A DNA stretch of 50,666 nt. It comes from DAOPKN01 sp035391225 (GTDB taxonomy: Bacteria > Thermotogota > Thermotogae > MWEM01). The position numbers and the translations under genes were made by a program. The stretch is from the NCBI GenBank assembly GCA_035391225.1, contig DAOPKN010000012.1, forward strand, positions 1 to 50,666, written 5' to 3'. Below the pieces are notes generated by a model. That model saw only the letters and a program-made list of their open reading frames with translations, was not told the origin of the DNA and did not search any database. This document shows positions 16,402 to 22,666 of this stretch, piece after piece. The first letter of the stretch is position 1, and every line of letters starts with the position of its first letter.

Positions 16402-17220
16402 TTACTCGTCCCACGTTTGGCGCACGAAACGCTCCAGCTTTCGCGCGCGTTGCATGATACGACCGAATTCGTCGGGTGACAACTGTTGCTGCGCGTCGCT
16501 CAACGCATGCTCCGGGTCCACGTGGACTTCCACGACCAACCCGTCAACACCCGCAGCGATTGCGGCATAGATCATGGGTTCCACCAAGGCCCTTTTTCCC
16601 GTGCCATGCGAGGGGTCCACGAAAACCGGTAAATGGGTTTCGGCATGCACGCAAGGAACCATAGCAAGATCGAGTGTGTTGCGCGTGTAGGTTTCGAAAG
16701 TGCGGATTCCCCTCTCGCAGAGTACCACGTTCGGGTTCCCCTCTGCAAGGATGTATTCCGCGCAGTTCAACCATTCTGCCAACGTGGAATACATTCCTCG
16801 TTTCAGTAGCACGGGCTTACCCGCCTTTCCCACTTCCTTGAGCAACGAGAAGTTCTGCATGTTCCTCGCGCCAATTTGCACCATGTCGGCGAATTCGCAC
16901 ACCCAGGAAACATCCCGGGGATCAACGACTTCGGTCACCACGGGCAAACCTGTTTCCTTACCTGCTTTCTGCAAGATCTGCAACCCTTGCAACCCCAAAC
17001 CCTGGAAGGCATACGGCGAGGTGCGGGGTTTGAAAGCGCCCCCGCGGAGGATGTTGGCCCCTGCTTCCTTTACCGCAATGGCAGTTTGCATGGTCTGCTT
17101 TTCATTTTCCACCGAGCAAGGACCTGCGATCACCGTCAGTTCGTCGCCGATTGTCGTGTTTCCCACCCGTATGGAACGCGTTTTCCCCGTGGGTCGGACC
17201 AGCTTGAGTTGCTGCATCAT
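16402..17220 (-). CDS. DAHP synthase, type I-beta, catalytic domain only
   Basis: 272 residues. It carries the KDPG-aldolase-like barrel of type I-beta 3-deoxy-7-phosphoheptulonate synthases: IAGPCSVEN, RGGAFKPRTSPYAFQG, QIGARNMQNF, VLLKRGM, LCERGIRTFE, VFVDPSHGTGKR. It condenses PEP with erythrose 4-phosphate. Unlike its upstream neighbour it has no ferredoxin-like regulatory domain, so it should be insensitive to tyrosine (inference). Its ATG 17220 overlaps the stop of the first DAHP synthase gene (ATGA). The pair probably arose by tandem duplication. Confidence 0.92.
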   Translation of the reverse strand: MMQQLKLVRPTGKTRSIRVGNTTIGDELTVIAGPCSVENEKQTMQTAIAVKEAGANILRGGAFKPRTSPYAFQGLGLQGLQILQKAGKETGLPVVTEVVDPRDVSWVCEFADMVQIGARNMQNFSLLKEVGKAGKPVLLKRGMYSTLAEWLNCAEYILAEGNPNVVLCERGIRTFETYTRNTLDLAMVPCVHAETHLPVFVDPSHGTGKRALVEPMIYAAIAAGVDGLVVEVHVDPEHALSDAQQQLSPDEFGRIMQRARKLERFVRQTWDE

Positions 17221-18245
17221 GGCTGCGGGTTCCTCTCGGATGCAAAAAGGGGTTGCAATTGCTGGATGCGGCTGTTCATATCGTGGAATTGGGGGAAGTT
17301 CAGGGATTGGCGTCCGTCGGAAAGCGCTCGCGCCGGATGGGGGTGCACTTCCACCATGATACCATCGGCGCCGGTGGCAAGCGCCGCATAGGCCAGCGAT
17401 GGGACCCACTCATGTTTCCCGCTGGCATGGCTTGGGTCCACGAAGATGGGAAGGTGGCTGCTTTCCTTGATCACAGGCACAGCGCTGATATCCAGGGTAT
17501 TGCGTGTTGCGGTTTCGAAGGTGCGAATTCCCCGCTCGCACAGGATGACTTGCTGGTTGCCATTTGCCAGGATGTACTCCGCGGATTGCAAGAACTCTTG
17601 GATGGTGTTCATGAACCCGCGCTTGAGGAAAACGGGAATTTGGGTGTTACCGAGTGCTTCCAGAAGCCGGAAGTTTTGGGCGTTACGCGCGCCCACTTGC
17701 AAGATGTCGGCGTAGTCCATGACCATTTGCAGCTCAGCAAGGCCCATGACCTCGGTGATAACCCGGAAACCGTAACGATCTGCCACCTGCCGCAGGTATT
17801 CCAACCCCTTTTTCCCCAAGCCGGAAAAAGAATAGGGGGAAGTTCGCGGCTTGAAAGCCCCACCCCGCAGGAAAAGAACACCTTCCTCTTTCAGGAAAGC
17901 ACCGATTTCATCCAGCATTTCCAACGATTCCACGGCGCAGGGGCCGGCCATTACGGTAAACGGGCCACCACCGATGCTGCCAAAACCGGGAAAAGGAATC
18001 ACGGTGGGTTTGGGGTGGAAGAAGCGTGTCACTCGCTTGTATGGTTTCAGAACTTTCACGACGTCTTCCACGAAATCCAGGTTGGCAAAACGGTCGATGG
18101 AAAGGTAACTATCATCGCCAATGATCCCCACGATGGTTTTTTCCTGTCCCTGGGAAAGGTGTGTTTGGAATCCCATTTCGTGCGCGATGGACAAAACCTC
18201 TTCCAAGTTTTCGGGACGATACCCTTGCTTCAAGATAACAATCAT
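17217..18245 (-). CDS. aroF: DAHP synthase, type I-beta, with N-terminal ferredoxin-like regulatory domain
   Basis: 342 residues, first gene of the aromatic operon. Residues 1 to about 65 (MIVILKQGYRPENLEEVL, VGIIGDDSYLS, RFANLDFVEDVVKVLKPYK) match the ferredoxin-like domain that gives the Thermotoga maritima enzyme tyrosine feedback. The barrel follows with AGPCAVES, RGGAFKPRTSPYSF, QVGARNAQNF, FLKRGFMNT, LCERGIRTFE and VDPSHASGKH. ATG 18245 has TAGGGAGGGG 5 nt upstream. The leader before it holds a strong terminator and a possible leader peptide, which suggests attenuation. Confidence 0.94.
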   Translation of the reverse strand: MIVILKQGYRPENLEEVLSIAHEMGFQTHLSQGQEKTIVGIIGDDSYLSIDRFANLDFVEDVVKVLKPYKRVTRFFHPKPTVIPFPGFGSIGGGPFTVMAGPCAVESLEMLDEIGAFLKEEGVLFLRGGAFKPRTSPYSFSGLGKKGLEYLRQVADRYGFRVITEVMGLAELQMVMDYADILQVGARNAQNFRLLEALGNTQIPVFLKRGFMNTIQEFLQSAEYILANGNQQVILCERGIRTFETATRNTLDISAVPVIKESSHLPIFVDPSHASGKHEWVPSLAYAALATGADGIMVEVHPHPARALSDGRQSLNFPQFHDMNSRIQQLQPLFASERNPQP

Positions 18246-18262
18246 GCTTTCCCCTCCCTAAG

Positions 18263-18293
18263 AAAAAAGCCTCCCGTTTTCGGGAGGCTTTTT
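18263..18293 (-). terminator. Strong terminator in the aro operon leader (attenuator)
   Basis: 13-bp perfect stem AAAAAGCCTCCCG/CGGGAGGCTTTTT, loop AAAA on the minus strand, then a T-run, ending only a few bases before the DAHP synthase ribosome binding site. No gene that could need it ends on this side, so it is best read as a conditional terminator. Confidence 0.85.
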
Positions 18294-18350
18294 CGTGTTC
18301 CCCCGGACACGCGCAAACGCACACATCCGGAAGAAAAAGATGTGTGCGTT
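18294..18350 (-). promoter_or_regulatory. Leader hairpins of the putative aro attenuator
   Basis: Two stems precede the terminator. Stem 1 is a 12-bp perfect pairing of AACGCACACATC (18339-18350) with GATGTGTGCGTT (18316-18327), and its 5' arm starts inside the leader peptide stop codon. Stem 2 pairs CGTGT with ACACG (18294-18311) around a G-run. That G-run could instead pair with CCTCCCG of the terminator. The alternative pairing is inference. Confidence 0.6.
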
Positions 18351-18414
18351 ATGGATAAAAATAGCGATTCTCGGGTTTTGACGAAGCTTCCTGAACGGGA
18401 TTCGGTGTTTTCAT
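18349..18414 (-). CDS. Putative leader peptide of the aromatic operon (21 residues, ends Tyr-Phe-Tyr-Pro)
   Basis: ATG 18414 opens a 21-codon reading frame ending N-R-Y-F-Y-P and stop. It is followed at once by the leader stems and the terminator in front of the first DAHP synthase gene. Ribosomes pausing at the UAU-UUU-UAU codons when Tyr-tRNA or Phe-tRNA is scarce would cover the 5' arm of stem 1. The TATAAT box lies 6 nt before the ATG, so the transcript would start at or next to it, as a leaderless mRNA. Caveat: the frame is continuous with the upstream transposase relic, so the peptide could be a chance tail of it. Confidence 0.5.
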   Translation of the reverse strand: MKTPNPVQEASSKPENRYFYP

Positions 18415-18420
18415 GGGTGG

Positions 18421-18429
18421 ATTATACCA
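18421..18429 (-). promoter_or_regulatory. Extended -10 promoter of the aromatic operon
   Basis: TGG-TATAAT on the minus strand, 6 nt before the leader peptide ATG. No good -35 is seen 16-18 bp upstream. Confidence 0.65.
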
Positions 18430-18489
18430 CAACGAAGAATGGATTTGCAGCATCGTGTATGATTTTTGGGTTCTCCTTGAAATGAGTGG

Positions 18490-18780
18490 GTAGGAACGAA
18501 ACCAGCTAACGCAAAGAACAGGCAGGTTGTTCTTGCCGAAGTCAAAAAGGGTCATGATCCAGGGGTAGCAGAACGTCTTGAATTCGTACGAGCGCTTGGT
18601 GATCACCCGGAGCTTGGAATGTAGCCCATGCAGCCTGGAGTTGGTGAATCGGTGGCGAAAGAACGCCACGATGCCCCGCAAATGATATCGAATTTCCTGC
18701 CCCCATTTGAGGAACTCCAGGATCCCCTTGGCTTTACCAGAGCTTCATGGAAAACGCCCCATCCATTTTGTTGAACACCT
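18490..18780 (-). pseudogene. C-terminal relic of an ISL3-like transposase
   Basis: On the minus strand the frame reads EFLKWGQEIRYHLRGIVAFF and then HRFTNSRLHGLHSKLRVITK, which matches the last catalytic block of ISL3-family transposases (rlTNgfaEGlNskIk.iKR.aYGF), with a tail like the LPV..TH.FW end of that family. A frameshift near 18735 joins it to an upstream piece (FHEALVK). The family's TNxxxEG glutamate reads His here. No inverted repeats or intact N-terminal part were found. It ends just upstream of the aro operon promoter. Confidence 0.55.
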
Positions 18781-18810
18781 GGTTTGGGAAAAACAGTTTC
18801 CCTGGGACCT

Positions 18811-18826
18811 CTGCACCCCAGTGCGG
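18811..18826. repeat. REP-like palindrome (one mismatch)
   Basis: CTGCACCCCAGTGCGG, one base from the canonical palindrome, preceded by CTGGGAC as in the first array. Confidence 0.65.
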
Positions 18827-18883
18827 CTGGCCTCGAAACGTAATTATTCCAAGGAGCCGCAGATGGCTGTAAAGGTCCCAAAA

Positions 18884-18983
18884 NNNNNNNNNNNNNNNNN
18901 NNNNNNNNNNNNNNNNNNNNNNNNNNNNNNNNNNNNNNNNNNNNNNNNNNNNNNNNNNNNNNNNNNNNNNNNNNNNNNNNNNN
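18884..18983. other. Assembly gap of exactly 100 N
   Basis: Exactly 100 N, a usual scaffold placeholder, not measured sequence. The intact neighbouring copy has only 55 bp between the same flanks (19126-19180), so the real gap may be shorter, or may hide additional repeat units. Confidence 0.95.
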
Positions 18984-19052
18984 GAAAGGCAATGTGAACG
19001 GAAAGGTCTTGTAGGGGCAAACCCCCGTGTTTGCCCGGTTTACCTGGAACCT

Positions 19053-19068
19053 CTGCACCCCAGTGCGG
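19053..19068. repeat. REP-like palindrome (one mismatch)
   Basis: CTGCACCCCAGTGCGG, 242 bp from the copy at 18811. Confidence 0.65.
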
Positions 19069-19134
19069 CCGGCCTCGAAACGTAATTATTCCAAGGAGCC
19101 GCAGATGGCTGTAAAGGTCCCAAAATGCAGGGGC

Positions 19135-19156
19135 GGGCAGGCACGGGGGCCTGCCC
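19135..19156. repeat. Hairpin GGGCAGGC-N6-GCCTGCCC
   Basis: 8-bp perfect stem, loop ACGGGG. Same architecture as the GGGCAAAC hairpins at 19015-19036 and 19212-19233, with compensating base changes in the stem. Confidence 0.7.
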
Positions 19157-19211
19157 CTACAGCTCGGTGCGCCTGCAGGGGAAAGGCAATGTGAACGGAA
19201 AGGTCTTGTAG

Positions 19212-19233
19212 GGGCAAACCCCCGTGTTTGCCC
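19212..19233. repeat. Hairpin GGGCAAAC-N6-GTTTGCCC (also at 19015-19036)
   Basis: 8-bp perfect stem, loop CCCCGT, flanked by GTAGG. Two copies in this array. Confidence 0.7.
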
Positions 19234-19418
19234 GGGAAGGTTCACAGGCACAAAGTATATCTTCTTGAACAGAGGAGTGTGTTGCTGCTGCTTCCTCCCT
19301 TGGTTTGTTTCACAAGGATTGGTGCAAGCTGTTCCCGCTTTTGGCGAAGCGAACTTGTTTCAACCCACACGAAAGCAAAGCGAATCATGAATTTTGGGCA
19401 TGGGTGGGTGTGGCTGCA

Positions 19419-19427
19419 TGCTATAAT
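19419..19427 (+). promoter_or_regulatory. Extended -10 promoter of the flavoprotein pair
   Basis: TGC-TATAAT on the plus strand, 62 bp before the TTG start at 19490. Confidence 0.55.
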
Positions 19428-19489
19428 CGCAGCACCTGGCGGCTATTCCACGCGAAACCGGCAGGAATTTTCCGAAGGGAGCGGTTCTC

Positions 19490-20059
19490 TTGCGTGCAAC
19501 TATCTTGGACTCGGTGGGGGCAAACTCCCCGTTGTGCCCTGGCCTCTCCGAGAATCTCCGTGCTTTCCTCGACCAGAAGGGCATCGAATGCCACGTGCTC
19601 GAGTTGGACCACCTAAACATCTTGCCCTGCGTGGGGTGCGAGGGGTGCCTGCGGAAAACACCCGGGATGTGTGTGATGAAGGACGATACAAGGGTTCTGG
19701 TCAATGAATTGGCGGTTTCCCACTGGATAGTAGGAATCACGCAGATGCGATTCGGCGGGTATTCCGCACAACTCAAAAAGGTGGTGGACAAGTTTGCCCT
19801 GCTGGCTTCCCCTTTCTACTACGTGCACAAACGCAAACTGCTCCATCCCCCTCGGTACGGGTGCCAGCAATTGCTCATGATGGTGGGGTTGGGATGGCAT
19901 TTCGCGGAAGAGACCCACAACTTTTCGCTCCTCGTGCGAAACAACGCCATGAACCTGAGCATCGATGCGTGGCTTGCGCCCGTCTTTCCATCTGGAAGCA
20001 TCTCTGAGAAGGTTGTTTCCGGGATCGGGCAAGAACTGGAGAGGAGGGGGTTCCTGTGA
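19490..20059 (+). CDS. Iron-sulfur flavoprotein / NADPH-dependent FMN reductase-like
   Basis: 189 residues from a TTG start, with GGGAG 8 nt upstream. After about 45 residues comes CVGCEGCLRKTPGMC (Cx2Cx2Cx7C) followed by a KDD motif, the compact cysteine pattern of iron-sulfur flavoproteins that hold FMN and a 4Fe-4S cluster. The rest fits a flavodoxin-like fold, but the usual N-terminal phosphate loop (GSPR-type) is poor: it reads VGANSPLCPGLS. Function would be low-potential electron transfer. It overlaps the next gene by 4 bp (GTGA), so the two flavodoxin-fold proteins probably work together. Confidence 0.65.
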   Translation: MRATILDSVGANSPLCPGLSENLRAFLDQKGIECHVLELDHLNILPCVGCEGCLRKTPGMCVMKDDTRVLVNELAVSHWIVGITQMRFGGYSAQLKKVVDKFALLASPFYYVHKRKLLHPPRYGCQQLLMMVGLGWHFAEETHNFSLLVRNNAMNLSIDAWLAPVFPSGSISEKVVSGIGQELERRGFL

Positions 20060-20715
20060 GTCCGAAAACGGTATGCCTTTTCCTGGGAAGCCCACGTAAG
20101 AAGCAGAATACCTACCAGTTTTCGCAGGCTTTCTTGCAAGACTTTGAAAGGTTGGGATGGAGCGTGGAAAGGCATTTTCTTTCCGAGAATTTCCCGGAGC
20201 TTTCACCCGTTTTCTTGGGCGATTTGGGAGATTCTTCCCTTTTTGGTATCTTGAGCCCCATGTACGCGGATTTTTTACCCTATCCCATGATACAGGTGCT
20301 GGAAACCCTCAGCGACTCCCACGGTGGACTCCTCGAGGGAAAGTCACTTTTTGGGTTCAGCCAATGCGCCTTTCCCTTCTGGAAACTGAACCTACCCTCG
20401 CTGGGCGCCATGGAGTTTTTCGGGCGGCAAAACGGCATGCAATGGTTGGGAGGGCTTGCGTATGGGGGTGCGGGGATGATGGCGGGGCAACCCTTGGAGA
20501 GCATGGGAAAAAGAGGAAAAAAGAACTTGAGAGGGATTAAGCTAATGGTGGAGGCCGTGGTGGAAGGTAGAATAGTCCCCCATGAGGCCCAAGAACTTCT
20601 CGAAGTGAACCTTCCGGATTGGACCCGAAAGCCCCTGAGCTGGTTTCTGAATGCACGCGTGAAGAAAATCCAAAAGCAAGTGGGGAAAGACCTTTCCCAA
20701 AAGCCTTGCCCCTAA
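20056..20715 (+). CDS. Flavodoxin-fold NAD(P)H-dependent oxidoreductase-like protein
   Basis: 219 residues. The opening CLFLGSPRKKQNTYQFSQAF gives a good FMN phosphate-binding loop (GSPR..), and LSPMYADFLPYPMIQVLE corresponds to the second flavin loop of NADPH-dependent FMN reductases. A long C-terminal tail is basic and has no recognisable domain. The GTG start overlaps the previous gene, with GGAGAGGAGGGG upstream. No cysteine cluster is present, so it complements its neighbour rather than duplicating it. Substrate unknown. Confidence 0.55.
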   Translation: MSPKTVCLFLGSPRKKQNTYQFSQAFLQDFERLGWSVERHFLSENFPELSPVFLGDLGDSSLFGILSPMYADFLPYPMIQVLETLSDSHGGLLEGKSLFGFSQCAFPFWKLNLPSLGAMEFFGRQNGMQWLGGLAYGGAGMMAGQPLESMGKRGKKNLRGIKLMVEAVVEGRIVPHEAQELLEVNLPDWTRKPLSWFLNARVKKIQKQVGKDLSQKPCP

Positions 20716-20747
20716 AAAGACAAGAGGGTGCCAGACGGGCACCCTCT
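20711..20747 (-). terminator. Terminator of the ribose operon (between convergent genes)
   Basis: 10-bp stem AGAGGGTGCC/GGCACCCTCT followed on the minus strand by TTGTCTTTTTAGG. It follows the rbsB stop by about 25 bp and overlaps the end of the flavoprotein gene. Confidence 0.8.
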
Positions 20748-20770
20748 CGGGGGAATCATGTGAAGCTGCG

Positions 20771-21661
20771 TTACTGGAGTTGTTCGCGTGTGATCAGTTT
20801 CAACGGGATAATGACAAGTTCTTCCACTTGGGCTCCGTTCAAGATACGTTGTGCGGCGATAACGGCCATCTGCATCTGCAAGAAGGGCTGTTGCTGGACC
20901 GTGGCGTACATTTCTCCCGCGCGGATGGCGGCCAGTGCGTCGTCGATGGCGTCGATGCCGACGATGGTGAGTTCATCGATCCGGCCCGCGGCGATGGCAG
21001 AACGCACCGCACCCAGTGCCATTTCGTCGTTGTGCCCGTAAATTCCCTGCAAAACGGGGTTCCCCTGCAAGATATCTTCGGTGACGTTGGCTCCCTGTTC
21101 GCGGGAGTAATTGGCGGTGAGCGAAGTCACAACTTCGATTCCGGGGAATTTGCCCAGTTCGTCCAGGAAACCCTTCTGGCGGTCAGCTGCGGATGGAGCT
21201 CCCGGGATGCCTTCCAGGATGGCAACCTTTCCCTTGCCGTTGAGAGCCTCGGCCATTGCCATTGCAGCCAGCTGTCCCGCTTCCTTGTTGTCGATGTCCA
21301 GGTGTTGTTCCACCACACCGCCATTGGAAGGACGTGTCACGGTAATCACCGGGATTCCAGCGGCATTGGCTTCCAGCACCGAGGAAACGATGGCATCCGA
21401 ATCCACCGGGTTGATGATCAAAACGTCTACGTTGCGGATAATGAGGTCTTGTACCTGGGAAAATTGCCGTTCGGGAGAATCCTGGGCGTCCAGCACGATG
21501 AGCTCCAACCCGAGCTCCTGCGCCTTGTCTTCCCCGCCTTCCTTCATGGACACGAAAAATGGGTTGGCGAGCGTGGAAACGGCAAACCCAATGGTTTTCG
21601 CTGCCAATCCCGAGAAAGCGAGTAATCCAGCTAACAGAACGATCAAAAGAACCTTTTTCAT
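20771..21661 (-). CDS. rbsB: Ribose-type ABC transporter substrate-binding protein
   Basis: 296 residues with signal peptide MKKVLLIVLLAGLLAFSGLA, then KTIGFAVSTLANPFFVSM as in RbsB. DAQDSPERQFSQVQDLI, VDVLIINPVDS and GHNDEMALGA match the two-lobed periplasmic ribose-binding fold. It delivers ribose to RbsC. Start is ATG 21661 with GGAGGG upstream. It is the last gene of the operon, which is unusual only in that binding proteins often come first. Confidence 0.92.
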   Translation of the reverse strand: MKKVLLIVLLAGLLAFSGLAAKTIGFAVSTLANPFFVSMKEGGEDKAQELGLELIVLDAQDSPERQFSQVQDLIIRNVDVLIINPVDSDAIVSSVLEANAAGIPVITVTRPSNGGVVEQHLDIDNKEAGQLAAMAMAEALNGKGKVAILEGIPGAPSAADRQKGFLDELGKFPGIEVVTSLTANYSREQGANVTEDILQGNPVLQGIYGHNDEMALGAVRSAIAAGRIDELTIVGIDAIDDALAAIRAGEMYATVQQQPFLQMQMAVIAAQRILNGAQVEELVIIPLKLITREQLQ

Positions 21662-21700
21662 TCCAAATCCCTCCTTCAATTTGCTTCCACGTGGGAAGCA

Positions 21701-22663
21701 TCAGTCACTGCGCTTTGCCAAAACGGCAATCAAGATGATGATTCCTTTCACGATTTGTTGGAAAAACGAGGATACACCAACGAGGTTCATGCCATTGTCG
21801 ATCACGCCGATTACCATTGCACCCAGTAACGTTCCGAAGACCGTCCCCACTCCCCCGGAAAGCGAAGCCCCCCCAAGGATGACCGCTGCAATCACGTTGA
21901 GTTCCAATCCCTCTCCCGCCGTAGGTTGGGCCGAAAGAAGCCGAGAGGTGATAAGGATTCCCCCCAAGGCGCTCATGAGCCCGGAAACCACGAAGGCAAG
22001 GATGCGGTAGCGGGTCACAGCAATCGCGGAAAGCCTTGCGGCTTCGCGGTTTGCCCCGATGGAACGGGTGTAGATGCCATGTTTGGTCTTGTTCAGTACC
22101 AGGAAGGCCAGCACGAACACCCCCGCCGCGATGATGGTGGACACTGGTACGACACCCAGGTAGCCTGCCCCCAACGTTCCGAAAGCGGAAGGCAGTCGAG
22201 AAACAGGTTTCCCGTCTGTCCAGACCAGGGCTGCCCCCCTTGCAATCCCCAGCATGGCAAGGGTCACGATGAACGATTGCACCTTGCCATACACCGTCAA
22301 CAGCCCGTTTACAAGGCCCACAGCAGCCCCCAATCCAAGACCCGCAAGAAGGGCGAGCGTGAGGGATCCCGAAGCTTTCAAAGAAACCGCCGTGGCTACC
22401 CCCACCACGGCGGCAATGGACCCCACGGAAAGGTCGATTTCTCCGATCAGGATAACGAATGTCATGCCAATGGCCACGATGAGGGTGATAGAAACCTGCC
22501 GCGTGATGTTCAGAAGGTTCCGGGAGGTGAAGAAGTACGGTGACAAGATGGAAAACGTCACCATGATGACCGCAAGGATCAGGATCAACCCCAGTTCCCC
22601 GCGTAACAACCTCTTCCATTTCCGCGCGTTGCTTGTACCTGCTTGTAACGTGCTTGGTTTCAT
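21701..22663 (-). CDS. rbsC: Ribose ABC transporter permease
   Basis: 320 residues with about ten hydrophobic helices. Family motifs are IGEIDLSVGSIAAVVGV near the N-terminal third and AAVILGGASLSGGVGTVFGTLLGA near the C-terminus, diagnostic of the RbsC/XylH branch. It forms the membrane channel with RbsA. The ATG has GGAGG 7 nt upstream, 3 bp after the rbsA stop. Confidence 0.94.
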   Translation of the reverse strand: MKPSTLQAGTSNARKWKRLLRGELGLILILAVIMVTFSILSPYFFTSRNLLNITRQVSITLIVAIGMTFVILIGEIDLSVGSIAAVVGVATAVSLKASGSLTLALLAGLGLGAAVGLVNGLLTVYGKVQSFIVTLAMLGIARGAALVWTDGKPVSRLPSAFGTLGAGYLGVVPVSTIIAAGVFVLAFLVLNKTKHGIYTRSIGANREAARLSAIAVTRYRILAFVVSGLMSALGGILITSRLLSAQPTAGEGLELNVIAAVILGGASLSGGVGTVFGTLLGAMVIGVIDNGMNLVGVSSFFQQIVKGIIILIAVLAKRSD

Positions 22664-22666
22664 ACG

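Larger units (their letters stand above)
18795..19250. repeat. Second repeat array, about 242-bp unit, two copies, interrupted by the assembly gap
   Basis: The segment from CCTCTGCACCCCAGTGCGG through TAATTATTCCAAGGAGCC to GTCCCAAAA occurs at 18807-18883 and again at 19049-19125. A tail of GAAAGGCAATGTGAACGG followed by a GGGCAAAC hairpin occurs after the gap (18984-19037) and at 19181-19234. So the gap falls inside the first of two near-identical units. The CTGCACCCCAGTGCGG sites link this array to the REP-like family at 782-1319 and 29344. Confidence 0.85.

Noticed and set aside
19228..19707. 159-residue plus-strand frame before the flavoprotein gene
   Set aside because: It covers the promoter at 19419-19427 and overlaps 19490-20059 in another frame; no motifs.
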